A stretch of DNA of 64,000 nt from the NCBI GenBank assembly GCA_964508975.1, contig CAZDVQ010000005.1, positions 84,129 through 148,128 on the forward strand, given 5' to 3'. Position 1 is the first letter of the stretch. Each line of letters starts with the position of its first letter. The notes beneath the pieces are model-generated. The model saw only the letters and a program-made list of their open reading frames with translations, was not told the DNA's origin and ran no database searches. Source of the stretch: CAZDVQ01 sp964508975. GTDB taxonomy: Bacteria > Bacteroidota > Bacteroidia > Chitinophagales > Saprospiraceae. Below are positions 48,457 to 56,872 of this stretch, in pieces. Made by a program: the position numbers and the translations under genes.

Positions 48457-48990
48457 ATGCTTAATTTTTTCGTTTACCTCTTTGCGTTCCTCAGCGTTGG
48501 TACCCTGGTGCTGATGGTGCTGTATTACAACCGTTTTCAAGCACTTCGCGTTAAAATACAAGAGGCTTGGAGCAGCATCGACATCCAGTTGCAGCAGCGC
48601 CACAACTTGATTCCTGACCTGCTGAAAATCATGGAACAAAACAATATCCATTATCAGGATATGAAAACATTGCTGGAGGAAAACCAAAAAGCGGCGCAGG
48701 AAAAACGCAGTAAACCACATCGCGCCGATGCTGAACAACGCATCAGTCAAGCTGTAGAGGACCTGCTCGAAAAAACGGAGGCCGAACCTAAACTCCGCGA
48801 CGATATGCGCTTCGTGGATTTTGAACAAGCCCTCATCCGCATTGAACACCAGGTACACAATGCCCGCCGGTACCACAACGCCCTGGTACGCGATTATAAC
48901 GCCCTCTGCCAGTCGTTCCCCGGTGTGCTGTTTGCCCGCGTGTTTAACTTCCATACCATGGCCTTCTTCGAGTCTGATTTGAACCCTTAA
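48457..48990 (+). CDS. LemA family protein
   Basis: A 177-residue protein. An N-terminal membrane helix (FFVYLFAFLSVGTLVLMVLYY) precedes the LemA helical domain, with the signature VKIQEAWSSIDIQLQQRHNLIPDLL and, later, YHNALVRDYNALCQSFPGVLF. The C-terminus ends FFESDLNP, close to the family's usual ending. LemA proteins are membrane-anchored helical bundles with no firm molecular role. It begins an apparent operon with HMG-CoA reductase, 20 bases downstream. Confidence 0.9.
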   Translation: MLNFFVYLFAFLSVGTLVLMVLYYNRFQALRVKIQEAWSSIDIQLQQRHNLIPDLLKIMEQNNIHYQDMKTLLEENQKAAQEKRSKPHRADAEQRISQAVEDLLEKTEAEPKLRDDMRFVDFEQALIRIEHQVHNARRYHNALVRDYNALCQSFPGVLFARVFNFHTMAFFESDLNP

Positions 48991-49010
48991 CCATTTATAC
49001 GATATTCCTT

Positions 49011-50558
49011 ATGCTCATTCCTTCTCTGATACTCAAACAGCTTCACAGCTTTGGTACCCTGCGCAACACCGAGCAGGGCGTAGCCTTCGATATGAAAAAC
49101 CGCCTCAGCGATGCCAGCGTTACTGGCCTCACGAGTATTACCATCAGCGGCCAAACCGTTGGTCCAGACAAAGTTAAGTTTGTACTCAACGACGGTACGG
49201 TGATTGAAGCCGCGAAGGTGGACAAGAACAACCCGATTGATTTCCCGCTCACCCGCACCATGTCAGTACATTGCGACATGCCTAATTTACCCGAGGGAAA
49301 ACACAAGATTGAAATTTCATTCTCGGCTAAGCCTTTCGGTAAGCTGAAAATTAACGTGGAGGATGCCATCACCGCCGGCGACGAGAAAATTATCCGTATT
49401 CCACGCGATAACGACGATGATTACAGCGATGCCATCATCAAGAAACGCCAAAAATTTGTAGAGGAATACACCGGCGTGAAGATGCAGCACGTGAACCAAT
49501 ACTCTTTTGACCCGCACCTGACCAAAGGCAACTGCGAAAACTTCATGGGCGTGGCGCAAGTGCCTATCGGTATCGCTGGGCCAATCCTGATTAACGGGGA
49601 ACATGCCAAAGGCGAGTTCCTGGTGCCCATGGCTACTGCCGAGGGTACCCTGGTGGCCTCGTACAACCGCGGTATCAAGGTGTTGAACATGAGCGGCGGC
49701 GTAAAATGTACCGTACAACGCGACTCGATGCAGCGCGCCCCGGTTTTTGTATTTGATGATGCCCGAGGTGCTCGCGACTTTGTGGAGTGGTGCCGCATTA
49801 ACTTTGATAAAATTGCTTCCGAAGCCGACGCTACTACCAGCGTGGGTAAGTTGCAATACCTTGACCCATACTTGGCCAGCAAGTTTGCTTACCTGCGTTT
49901 TAACTACTCGACTGGCGATGCAGCAGGCCAAAACATGGTAGGCCGTGCTACTTTCGCGGCTTGTAGCTGGATTTTGGACAACTATAAGGACTACCCCATC
50001 AAGCATTTCTACTTGGAGTCGAACTTGGCTACCGATAAAAAAGCATCGCAGGTAAACGTGATGCGTACGCGTGGTAAACGCGTGACTGCCGAGGTGACTA
50101 TCCCTCGCGATGTGCTTATCCAACACATGCGCGTAGAGCCCGAACAACTGGTATACCACGGTCAAATAGCCAACGTGGGCGCTATCTTGTCGGGCGCCAA
50201 CAACAACGGTTTGCACTCAGCCAACGGTATCACGGCGATATTCATCGCAACGGGTCAAGACGTGGCCAACGTGGCCGAATCCTCGGCGGGTATCATCCAC
50301 TCGGAGCTCACACCCGAGCGCGACCTGTATATTTCCATCACCATTCCATCCTTGATTGTGGCGGCGTATGGAGGTGGTACCAAGTTGGCTACCCAACGCG
50401 AATGCCTTGAAATGCTAGATTGCTACGGCCAAGGCAAGGTGAACAAACTGGCCGAGATTATCGCCGGCGTTGTACTAGCAGGCGAGATTTCATTGGCTTC
50501 GGCCATCAGCTCGTACGACTGGGTTTCAAGCCACGAACAATACGGAAGGAATAGATAA
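49011..50558 (+). CDS. Hydroxymethylglutaryl-CoA reductase
   Basis: A 515-residue enzyme that reduces HMG-CoA to mevalonate with NAD(P)H, the committed step of isoprenoid synthesis. The catalytic core (about 145-505) shows ENFMGVAQVPIGIAGP, the catalytic E in ATAEGTLVASY, DAAGQNMVG, K in NLATDKKAS and a late catalytic H in SSHEQ or nearby. An extra beta-rich domain occupies residues 1-120 (TSITISGQTVGPDKVKFVL). It replaces the usual membrane anchor and has no known role to me. The enzyme is probably soluble. It sits between lemA and a kdsD-like gene, 9 bases apart from the latter. Confidence 0.93.
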   Translation: MLIPSLILKQLHSFGTLRNTEQGVAFDMKNRLSDASVTGLTSITISGQTVGPDKVKFVLNDGTVIEAAKVDKNNPIDFPLTRTMSVHCDMPNLPEGKHKIEISFSAKPFGKLKINVEDAITAGDEKIIRIPRDNDDDYSDAIIKKRQKFVEEYTGVKMQHVNQYSFDPHLTKGNCENFMGVAQVPIGIAGPILINGEHAKGEFLVPMATAEGTLVASYNRGIKVLNMSGGVKCTVQRDSMQRAPVFVFDDARGARDFVEWCRINFDKIASEADATTSVGKLQYLDPYLASKFAYLRFNYSTGDAAGQNMVGRATFAACSWILDNYKDYPIKHFYLESNLATDKKASQVNVMRTRGKRVTAEVTIPRDVLIQHMRVEPEQLVYHGQIANVGAILSGANNNGLHSANGITAIFIATGQDVANVAESSAGIIHSELTPERDLYISITIPSLIVAAYGGGTKLATQRECLEMLDCYGQGKVNKLAEIIAGVVLAGEISLASAISSYDWVSSHEQYGRNR

Positions 50559-50567
50559 TACCGCTAA

Positions 50568-51536
50568 ATGATCCCGGAAAAGGCCATCGAGGCCGCATTT
50601 AAAACCATTGAACAGGAGGCCCAGGCCCTCCACGCGCTCCTGCATACGCTCGACCGCCAGCGCATCGGCCAGATGTTGCTGCGCTTGTTCGAGTGTAAGG
50701 GGCGCGTGGTGTTCACGGGTATCGGTAAAAGTGCCATCATCGCGCAAAAGATTGTGGCCACCTTCAACTCCACGGGTACACCAGCCTTGTTCCTGCACGC
50801 TGCCGATGCGATACACGGCGATTTAGGTATGGTCGGTCCTGCCGATATCGTGGTTTGTATCTCCAAGAGCGGTGAATCACCCGAGATAAAAGTACTGGTA
50901 CCGCTCGTGCAAAACATGGGCAACCCGCTGTTTGCCATCTGCTCCGAGGCACAGTCGTACCTGGCCAAACGGGCCGATTTACTGCTGTATGCAGCTGTTT
51001 CAGCTGAGGCAGAGCCCAATAACCTGGCCCCAACCAGCAGCACTACCGTACAGGTGGCCATTGGCGATGCCCTGGCGGTTGGACTCATGCAATTGCGTGG
51101 CTTTAGCCCCGACGACTTTGGGCGTTTTCACCCGGGCGGTGCCTTGGGCAAGCGTTTGTACTTGCGGGCCAGCGACCTATGTGCGCAGCACGAAAAACCG
51201 ATGGTTGGCCCAGATCAATCGCTGAAAGAAGTTATCGTGGAGATGACCTCCAAGCGCTTGGGTGCCACAGCCGTGGTAGATGAAAATGGTGCGGTGCTGG
51301 GCATTATCACCGATGGCGATTTACGGCGATTACTCGAAACACACGATAGTTTTGGGGCGCTCAAGGCTCGCGATATCATGACGGCAAGCCCATTCAGCGT
51401 ATCGGCACAAGAACCAGCTGTAGAGATATTAAACAGTATAAGGAAGCATAAAATCACGCAAATCATCGTCTTGGACCAAGGCCAATATTACGGCATGGTA
51501 CATTTACATGACCTGGTTCGGGAGGGGATAATTTGA
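50568..51536 (+). CDS. Arabinose-5-phosphate isomerase (KdsD/KpsF family)
   Basis: A 322-residue enzyme interconverting ribulose-5-phosphate and arabinose-5-phosphate, first step of KDO synthesis for lipopolysaccharide. An SIS domain (about 35-190) with GIGKSAIIAQKIVATFNSTG, the ISKSGESPEIK loop and HPGGALGKRL is followed by two CBS domains (about 205-320; VVDENGAVLGIITDGDLRRLL). Family length and order are exact. It is codirectional with HMG-CoA reductase (9-base gap), so probably co-transcribed. Confidence 0.92.
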   Translation: MIPEKAIEAAFKTIEQEAQALHALLHTLDRQRIGQMLLRLFECKGRVVFTGIGKSAIIAQKIVATFNSTGTPALFLHAADAIHGDLGMVGPADIVVCISKSGESPEIKVLVPLVQNMGNPLFAICSEAQSYLAKRADLLLYAAVSAEAEPNNLAPTSSTTVQVAIGDALAVGLMQLRGFSPDDFGRFHPGGALGKRLYLRASDLCAQHEKPMVGPDQSLKEVIVEMTSKRLGATAVVDENGAVLGIITDGDLRRLLETHDSFGALKARDIMTASPFSVSAQEPAVEILNSIRKHKITQIIVLDQGQYYGMVHLHDLVREGII

Positions 51537-51539
51537 GGT

Positions 51540-51600
51540 TAGGCACCCCGGCTCGGCCTTTGACCTCGCCGTCGCTATGTTACACAGCGCTGGTGCGAGG
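51540..51600 (+). repeat. GC-rich mosaic repeat (GCR), short
   Basis: A shortened GCR copy beginning GGCACCCCGGC and ending GCGCTGGTGCGAGG. It fills the gap between two converging genes. Confidence 0.5.
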
Positions 51601-51604
51601 AAAG

Positions 51605-52003
51605 TTACTGTACCAAGATACGCTCGGTATGTACTTTAGTATAGCTATGTACTTCAACAAGGTAGTTGCCGCTGGCATACTTGCTCAAGTCAAGTTCAAA
51701 TATAGTATTAGCGGGTAAGCCTTCCACATCTTCGCGGAGTACAATTTCTTGGCTGTCGACATCGCGCAAGAACAACATAGACATGCCCTTGCCTAGTACT
51801 TCAAAATCAATGTACACCACGTCACGAGATGGGTCGAAATGAAAAGCCCATGACTCGCCTTCGTGGTCGGTCAAAACAACTGTGGTAGATGCTAATTGAT
51901 TGGATTGCGCTTGGTTTACATGGTTGTCACTTGGATTAACCTGAGCATTGGCAGCTAGGGTAAAAGATATGAACAGCGCAACGAACAATAAAAATTTAGG
52001 CAT
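51605..52003 (-). CDS. Small secreted protein, T9SS-domain-like
   Basis: A 132-residue protein with signal peptide ending AANAQ. The mature part is a single beta-sandwich-like domain (HFDPSRDVVYIDFEVLGKGMSM...). It ends LSKYASGNYLVEVHSYTKVHTERILVQ, which has the spacing of a T9SS sorting domain or DUF3244. It may be a free-standing sorting-like domain or a small secreted factor. The two cannot be told apart here. Confidence 0.65.
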   Translation of the reverse strand: MPKFLLFVALFISFTLAANAQVNPSDNHVNQAQSNQLASTTVVLTDHEGESWAFHFDPSRDVVYIDFEVLGKGMSMLFLRDVDSQEIVLREDVEGLPANTIFELDLSKYASGNYLVEVHSYTKVHTERILVQ

Positions 52004-52194
52004 AGCGAGGGGGCATTATGTCTTTAAGCGGGGCAAAGCTAAAAATAATATTATACAAAACTCCTGTTTGTACGAATTATTCGACGAAAAGATACAGGCA
52101 TCGACAAATAAATACTTGAACCCGATATGTACTCGAAATATTATTTGTCCGTAAAGTATAACGCAGTACCCAGCCAAATTATTGTTCGGCCTGA

Positions 52195-52304
52195 GTAGGG
52201 GCTCAGCGCAGCGCGCTAAGCGTGGCAGGAGACGCAAAATATTGCGTCTGTACGTTTGTTTTACAGTTTGGGCACCCCGGGCCCACACAAAGGTGCGCCC
52301 CTAC
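52195..52304. repeat. 110-bp palindromic element with GTAGGGGC ends
   Basis: Terminal inverted repeats GTAGGGGC and GCCCCTAC enclose a central palindrome AGACGCAAAATATTGCGTCT (52230-52249). It looks like a small REP or MITE-type unit. It lies in the 445-base gap 52004-52448, which contains no gene. Confidence 0.6.
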
Positions 52305-52399
52305 ATTTCTAATCCTTAGCCTATAAAAATCTCGCAAGCCTGCTGCGCAGCCGAGCCAAAGTGCCGCTCCTAACGGAGCTGGCGGTGTTTTGTATTTTA

Positions 52400-52447
52400 C
52401 TCGTTCATCGTTCCTATCTCCTATCTCATCGCTCCTATTTCATCGTT
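52400..52447. repeat. Degenerate CATCGTTCCTATCTC repeat
   Basis: Three or four degenerate units of TCATCGTTCCTATCTC run up to the stop codon of the next gene. It is low-complexity DNA similar in style to the GTTCATT array at 6851. Confidence 0.6.
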
Positions 52448-52448
52448 C

Positions 52449-53135
52449 CTATCTCTTAACTGCTTTCCGGCAACTGCTTTGGCCAGCACTGTTTTTATAT
52501 TGTAGGATGAATGCGCCTTGTGGTATATCGCTAGTTTTAATTTGGTTTAGGCCCTCCACCAGCGGGGCAGCTTGTAGTACACGCCCTTGAATATCGGTGA
52601 TGAATACTTCAGCAGCGGAGGCCGAGTTTATATGTAATACATCTTGGCAAGGATTGGGGTACAGGTTCCAAGCTTGCTGAACCAAGTGGTTCGACGTGCT
52701 GGATGTATTGTAAACCTCCACTTGAAACTCCACCCAATACACTTCGTTAGGGTATTGGGTAGGCGTGAGTTTTACATAAAAAGTATCGAAACCAGGGGTA
52801 TTATTGGGCTGAACACTCAGGAAAAATACCCGGTACTGATTAGAATCCACGGGCACGTCAAACTGGCCCGTCCAGTGTGGTTGATATCCTTGTGAGCGGG
52901 GATAATCTACTTCCATGTACCACTGACCAGGACCGTTGCCTGAATTGAACACTTCAAACTCCACGGGGAGGTCTTGGTTGGTCAAGTTGAGCATTTCAAA
53001 CACCTGGTACACCACGAATTCATAGTCGAAGGTGGTCATATGGAAGGAGTCGTTATTAATGCTGAGCACTTGTGCCTGAACCGGGCTGCTGTTTGTAATC
53101 CAAAGTGCGATGAGGGTGTAGAAAAATCTTTTCAT
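52449..53135 (-). CDS. T9SS cargo protein of unknown function
   Basis: A 228-residue protein with a signal peptide ending SSPVQAQ, one beta-rich domain (about 23-150), and a C-terminal T9SS sorting domain (WNLYPNPCQDVLHINS ... FITDIQGRVLQ ... GAFILQYKNS). Its start ATG overlaps the stop of the upstream beta-barrel gene as TGATG, so translation is probably coupled. That pairing suggests the two products act together at the cell surface. Confidence 0.82.
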   Translation of the reverse strand: MKRFFYTLIALWITNSSPVQAQVLSINNDSFHMTTFDYEFVVYQVFEMLNLTNQDLPVEFEVFNSGNGPGQWYMEVDYPRSQGYQPHWTGQFDVPVDSNQYRVFFLSVQPNNTPGFDTFYVKLTPTQYPNEVYWVEFQVEVYNTSSTSNHLVQQAWNLYPNPCQDVLHINSASAAEVFITDIQGRVLQAAPLVEGLNQIKTSDIPQGAFILQYKNSAGQSSCRKAVKR

Positions 53136-53917
53136 CAGTAGTAAAATCTAGTTTCAGATTTGGCAGTATAGATGTACAGCGGCAACGTCCAACCGGCACG
53201 CAGGCCGAAGAGTAAATCGACGCGGGGCTCGGTATTACTGCTCATGAGGTCAAAATCCCAAGTGCGGAGGCTTTTGGTAAAGCCTTGGGTAAAATCGACA
53301 CCTGCGAAAAAGTTAACCAGTTTGTTTCGGGTCATGAGGCGATAACCGATATACTGTCTGAGGCCGAGGCCCGCGGTCATGCGGTCGTATCCTTTTTTGT
53401 AATCGCCTTCCAGTTGGGGGAGTGTTTCGCTGCGGTCTTCAATATGTACCCAATGGCGCATATACCCAGCCCCGAGGGACACCTCGATAGCGGAACGTTT
53501 GTTGAGCTTACCGATAGAGATGAGCTTTCCAGCCCTCAAGCCTGTGTAAAAACCACGTTGTTGCATCACGGCGTCGCCGGGCTCGCCAAACTCGTTGGTG
53601 ATGTAGCCTTGGCTATTACGGAGCGGATTAAGCACGTCCTCTTTGAGGCGATCCGAATAAATGTAGTCAAAATCTAGGCTAAACATCCAGTTTTTACCCG
53701 TGAGATAAGCCACTGAGCCGCCCGCAACGAAGTTGTTGTTGAAGCGTTTGGCCATATCGCCGCCAGGAACCTGGTAGCCGAGGTTCAAGTTAACCAATAC
53801 CGCACTAGGCAGCTTGGTGTTGACTGTTTTAGGCTTGGTGTTTTCTGCTGGTGGTGTTTGGGCCAGCAATGCGGTGCTGAGCGTTAATAATCCAATGACC
53901 AAGTTTAATTTTTTCAT
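53135..53917 (-). CDS. Outer-membrane beta-barrel protein
   Basis: A 260-residue protein with signal peptide MKKLNLVIGLLTLSTALLAQ. The start is set at 53917; the ATG at 53980 would precede the signal with 21 unneeded residues. Alternating beta strands (VNLNLGYQVPGGDMAKRF, WMFSLDFDYIYSDRL, FYTGLRAGKLI, AIEVSLGAGYMRHWVHI) and the final aromatic SETRFYY indicate an outer-membrane barrel of eight to twelve strands. No close family was recognised. It is translationally coupled to the T9SS cargo gene downstream. Confidence 0.72.
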   Translation of the reverse strand: MKKLNLVIGLLTLSTALLAQTPPAENTKPKTVNTKLPSAVLVNLNLGYQVPGGDMAKRFNNNFVAGGSVAYLTGKNWMFSLDFDYIYSDRLKEDVLNPLRNSQGYITNEFGEPGDAVMQQRGFYTGLRAGKLISIGKLNKRSAIEVSLGAGYMRHWVHIEDRSETLPQLEGDYKKGYDRMTAGLGLRQYIGYRLMTRNKLVNFFAGVDFTQGFTKSLRTWDFDLMSSNTEPRVDLLFGLRAGWTLPLYIYTAKSETRFYY

Positions 53918-53974
53918 GATGGGTATATTTTTATTACAAAGGAACTTCCCATTTAGGGGGCAAGAAAGACAGTA

Positions 53975-54020
53975 ACCCATTAATAATTAACCATTTACAA
54001 TTAACCATTAAAAACGGCCT
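53975..54020 (-). repeat. AT-rich repeat attached to a GCR element
   Basis: The inverted counterpart of 48150-48195 (TTTTTAATGGTTAATTGTAA and ATTAATGGGTTA). It again abuts the end of a GCR element. Confidence 0.75.
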
Positions 54021-54168
54021 ATCGCGTGAGCTGCCTGGAGCGCCGCGCGCAGCGCGGGCCCGTAAGGGCCGACCGATTAGGGAGCGCGGAAGGGAGCGAC
54101 CGCCGCGTGCACCTGCCGTATACAATAGATGCATACAGCGCGGCACGCGGCGGGCACGCCCAAAAAAA
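54020..54168 (-). repeat. GC-rich mosaic repeat (GCR)
   Basis: A GCR copy from the TTTTTTTGGGCGTGCCCG end (54168) to GAGCTGCC-like sequence near 54030. Hairpins include GGCCC-GTAA-GGGCC. It points at the beta-barrel gene. Confidence 0.7.
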
Positions 54169-54855
54169 TTATTGCACCTCGATGATGCGAACTTTCATTT
54201 TAACGTCATCAACGGGCCTGTCGCCGTAACCGCGTTTTACCGCGGCAATTTTATCAAGCACGTCGAACCCTTCCACCACTTGACCAAAAACGGTATAATC
54301 GCGGTCAAGGTGGGGTGTTCCGCCCATTGTTTTGTAGGCTTCGCGCTGGGCCTCGGTGTATTTGAAACCTTTCATCTGCTCTACGCGGGTTAGCATGGCA
54401 TCGGCTTGTGCCTCGCCTTGCACAATGTAAAACTGTGAGCCAGAAGATGCCTTCTTGGGGTTCACCTGGTCGCCTTGACGGGCAGCCGCCAGGGCTCCTT
54501 TGGTGTGCACGAGCGAGTCGTTGAACTCGGCAGGAATCGTGTAGCCTGGGCCGCCAATGCCCAACTGAGCACTTGCAGTGGCACCGCGAGAGTTAGGGTC
54601 GCCGCCTTGCACCATAAAGTTAGGGATGATGCGGTGGAACAACAAATCGTCGTAATAACCTTCTTTCACCAACTTCAAAAAGTTGTCGCGGTGCAAAGGT
54701 GTTTCGTCGTAGAGTTTAATTTTGATGGTACCGAAATCGGTGTCAATAGCTACCATGGGTGTTTTTATTGATTTTTTAGATGATTTTGAATTTTTGGTGG
54801 TGCCGCAGGCGGCCAAGAGCAACAAACTGAGGCAAAGGGTTAATGTGCGACGCAT
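54169..54855 (-). CDS. Peptidyl-prolyl isomerase, cyclophilin-type lipoprotein
   Basis: A 228-residue lipoprotein with lipobox C17 (LLLLAAC). The start is set at 54855; the open frame beyond it is antisense to the divergent MazG-like gene. The cyclophilin domain (about 35-225) shows DFGTIKIKLYDE, the catalytic arginine in FHRIIPNFMVQGGDP, GSQFYI and DYTVFGQVVEGFDVLDKI. An insert (RVEQMKGFKYTEAQREAYKTMGG) lies before the last strands. It speeds proline isomerisation of exported proteins in the periplasm. Confidence 0.92.
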   Translation of the reverse strand: MRRTLTLCLSLLLLAACGTTKNSKSSKKSIKTPMVAIDTDFGTIKIKLYDETPLHRDNFLKLVKEGYYDDLLFHRIIPNFMVQGGDPNSRGATASAQLGIGGPGYTIPAEFNDSLVHTKGALAAARQGDQVNPKKASSGSQFYIVQGEAQADAMLTRVEQMKGFKYTEAQREAYKTMGGTPHLDRDYTVFGQVVEGFDVLDKIAAVKRGYGDRPVDDVKMKVRIIEVQ

Positions 54856-54870
54856 ATGTAATTTTGATTG

Positions 54871-54878
54871 TAAATTTG
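54871..54878 (+). promoter_or_regulatory. Promoter -7 box (TAAATTTG)
   Basis: A full TAnnTTTG match in the 42-base divergent gap, 20 bases before the MazG-like gene. Confidence 0.45.
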
Positions 54879-54897
54879 CGACAATAAGAACCAACTG

Positions 54898-55239
54898 ATG
54901 ACTATACAAGAAGCACAGCAAAGTGTTGACCAATGGATCAACGACATCGGCATCCGTTACTACAACGAGTTGACCAACACCGCCATCTTGATGGAGGAGG
55001 TAGGCGAAGTGGCCCGCCTGATGGCCCGTTTGTACGGCGAGCAATCGTTTAAAACGCCGGAGCTAGCCCTCACGGCTAAGGCCGATTTATCGGACGAGAT
55101 GGCCGACGTACTCTTCGTGCTCATTTGCCTGGCCAACCAAACCGGGGTCGATTTAACCGAGGCCCTGCAACAAAACTTGCTCAAGAAAACCAAGCGCGAC
55201 AAGGAAAGACACGCGCAGAACACTAAACTTAAGTCTTAA
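54898..55239 (+). CDS. MazG-like nucleotide pyrophosphohydrolase
   Basis: A 113-residue all-alpha NTP pyrophosphatase. The metal-binding motif EEVGEVARLM and, one helix later, DEMADVLFVLICLA give the EExxE...DExxD arrangement of MazG/dUTPase-type enzymes. Length is that of single-domain MazG-like proteins, which hydrolyse (d)NTPs to monophosphates for house-cleaning. The 3' end overlaps the converging pseudouridine synthase gene by 11 bases. Confidence 0.88.
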   Translation: MTIQEAQQSVDQWINDIGIRYYNELTNTAILMEEVGEVARLMARLYGEQSFKTPELALTAKADLSDEMADVLFVLICLANQTGVDLTEALQQNLLKKTKRDKERHAQNTKLKS

Positions 55240-56038
55240 AATGCTTGAGCAACACCAACTCTTTTTCCGTGAGCATGCGCCACTCGCCGCGGGGTAAGTT
55301 TTTCTTGGTCAAAGGGCCGTATGCCATGCGGTCGAGCTTGACCACCTCGTAGCCGAGGTGCTCAAAAATACGGCGCACGATGCGGTTACGACCAATATGC
55401 AGCTCGATACCTACTTCTAGGTTGTTGCCCTGTTCAACGATGGCCACGTTGTCAACCGGTGCCGGGCCGTCGTCTAGCGTTAGCCCTTTCTTAATCTGGG
55501 CCAAGTGTGCCTCGCTAAGCGGTTTATCGAGGGTGGCGAGGTAAACCTTGCGCACTTCGTGACTCGGATGCGAGAGTTTTTGGGCTAGGTCGCCGTCGTT
55601 GGTGAGCAGCAACAAACCCGTGGTATTGCGGTCTAAACGACCCACGGGGTACAATCGTTTGCCGGGTGCGGCATCTTGAATCAGTTCCAGCACCGTGTGC
55701 CTACCTTTTTCATCGGCGGCGGTGGTGATGTAATTTTTAGGCTTGTTGAGCAGCACGTAAACGTAATCGCGCTCGGGTTTCAGCACATCGCCCTTGTAGG
55801 TTACCACGTCGTTTTCCTGCACGCGATAGCCCATCTCGGTGATGGTTGTGCCATTCACGGCTACAAAACCGGCAGCAATGAGCTCATCGGCTTTACGCCT
55901 CGAGCAGAGGCCGCTGGCGGCCACGTACTTGTTGAGGCGAGGGTTTGGGTTTAAGTCCTCGGTTTTTGTCTCAACAACCGGGGGCTTGTTGAAGCTGCTA
56001 TACGGCGCTTTCGTCTTCTTCGGTTGTTTCATGTTCAC
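55229..56038 (-). CDS. rluB: Ribosomal large subunit pseudouridine synthase (RluB/RsuA family)
   Basis: A 269-residue rRNA modification enzyme. An S4 RNA-binding domain (about 32-95; RLNKYVAASGLCSRRKADELI) is followed by the synthase domain with the catalytic aspartate in GRLDRNTTGLLLL and a late HIGRNRIVRRIFEHLGYEV motif. It isomerises a uridine in 23S (or 16S) rRNA. RluB is favoured over RsuA/RluF by general similarity only. The gene starts 41 bases inside the end of scpB on the same strand, as in many bacteria where scpB-rluB are paired. Confidence 0.88.
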   Translation of the reverse strand: MNMKQPKKTKAPYSSFNKPPVVETKTEDLNPNPRLNKYVAASGLCSRRKADELIAAGFVAVNGTTITEMGYRVQENDVVTYKGDVLKPERDYVYVLLNKPKNYITTAADEKGRHTVLELIQDAAPGKRLYPVGRLDRNTTGLLLLTNDGDLAQKLSHPSHEVRKVYLATLDKPLSEAHLAQIKKGLTLDDGPAPVDNVAIVEQGNNLEVGIELHIGRNRIVRRIFEHLGYEVVKLDRMAYGPLTKKNLPRGEWRMLTEKELVLLKHFKT

Positions 56039-56630
56039 TTGGGTTTATAGCGGCAGTATCAGCGGGCGTTTCCATGATTTCAGGGGCCTCGCCGATGGCT
56101 TGATCCTCGGAAGGAAAATCTTTCAGTTTGGGGAGGTCGGCTATTGATTTTAGGCCAAAGTAATCCATAAATTTCTCGCTGGTGGCATACAAGAGCGGTT
56201 TGCCTGGCGTTTCGGCCCGGCCAACAATCATGATGAGCTCTTTTTCCAGTAGTTTTTGAATCACGTAATCGCAGTTCACGCCGCGAATTTGCTCTACATC
56301 GCTTTTGCTCACGGGTTGTTTGTACGCGATAATCGACAGGCTTTCCAATGCCGATTGCGACAAGCGTTTGCGCACCCTTTGTTTCAGGTAAACGGCCAGC
56401 ACGTTGTGGTGGCTAGGTTTAGTCATGAACTGGTAGCCACCGTTAATCTCGCACACTTCAAAAGGAAAGGCGTCGCTGCTGTACTTCAGGCGGATTTGCT
56501 CCACGGCCTCGGCAATCTCGGCTGGTTTTTGCTCGGCTTCAAACACCTCTTCCAAGCAATGCTTGATGTCCTCGAGGCCAACGGGCTGTTCAGAGGCAAA
56601 AATCAAGGCTTCGATATGGGTTTGGAGCAT
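55998..56630 (-). CDS. scpB: Segregation and condensation protein ScpB
   Basis: A 210-residue kleisin-associated protein with two winged-helix domains. Typical blocks are LIFASEQPVGLEDIKHCLEE, QFMTKP, RLSQSALESLSIIAYKQPVSKSDVEQIRGV (pattern) and AETPGKPLLYATSEKFMDYFGL. It forms the SMC-ScpA-ScpB condensin that organises the chromosome. The acidic tail (about 175-210) is disordered and partly overlaps the downstream rluB frame. scpA is not in the window. Confidence 0.93.
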   Translation of the reverse strand: MLQTHIEALIFASEQPVGLEDIKHCLEEVFEAEQKPAEIAEAVEQIRLKYSSDAFPFEVCEINGGYQFMTKPSHHNVLAVYLKQRVRKRLSQSALESLSIIAYKQPVSKSDVEQIRGVNCDYVIQKLLEKELIMIVGRAETPGKPLLYATSEKFMDYFGLKSIADLPKLKDFPSEDQAIGEAPEIMETPADTAAINPSEHETTEEDESAV

Positions 56631-56766
56631 GGCTTAAGTAAATTGAGCAATGAAAAACGGGCTACTAGGCTGCGGTAACCAAGGCGCAAAGATAGGCAAT
56701 GAGGCGTCAATTTATCTCCCTGCCATACCATCTTTATTCAATTTATCTTTTAATCATTTTATCTTT

Positions 56767-56872
56767 TTTGGGCGCGTCGGCTTCGCCGTCGGTCCCCTAC
56801 GCGCTCCCTAAACGGTCGGCCCTTGCGGGCCCGCGCTACGCGCGTCGCTCTGGGCACCTCGCGCAGGATAGC
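56767..56872 (+). repeat. GC-rich mosaic repeat (GCR)
   Basis: A GCR copy beginning TTTTTTGGGCGCG and ending CACCTCGCGCAGG, with hairpins such as GGCC-CTTGC-GGGCC. It abuts the 3' end of the MBL hydrolase gene. Confidence 0.7.

Noticed and set aside
49317..50216. A 299-residue minus-strand ORF opposite HMG-CoA reductase
   Set aside because: It is a shadow of a strongly conserved gene, with histidine- and valine-rich nonsense composition.
54856..55044. A 63-residue extension of the cyclophilin
   Set aside because: It lies opposite the MazG-like gene and precedes an ideal lipoprotein signal.
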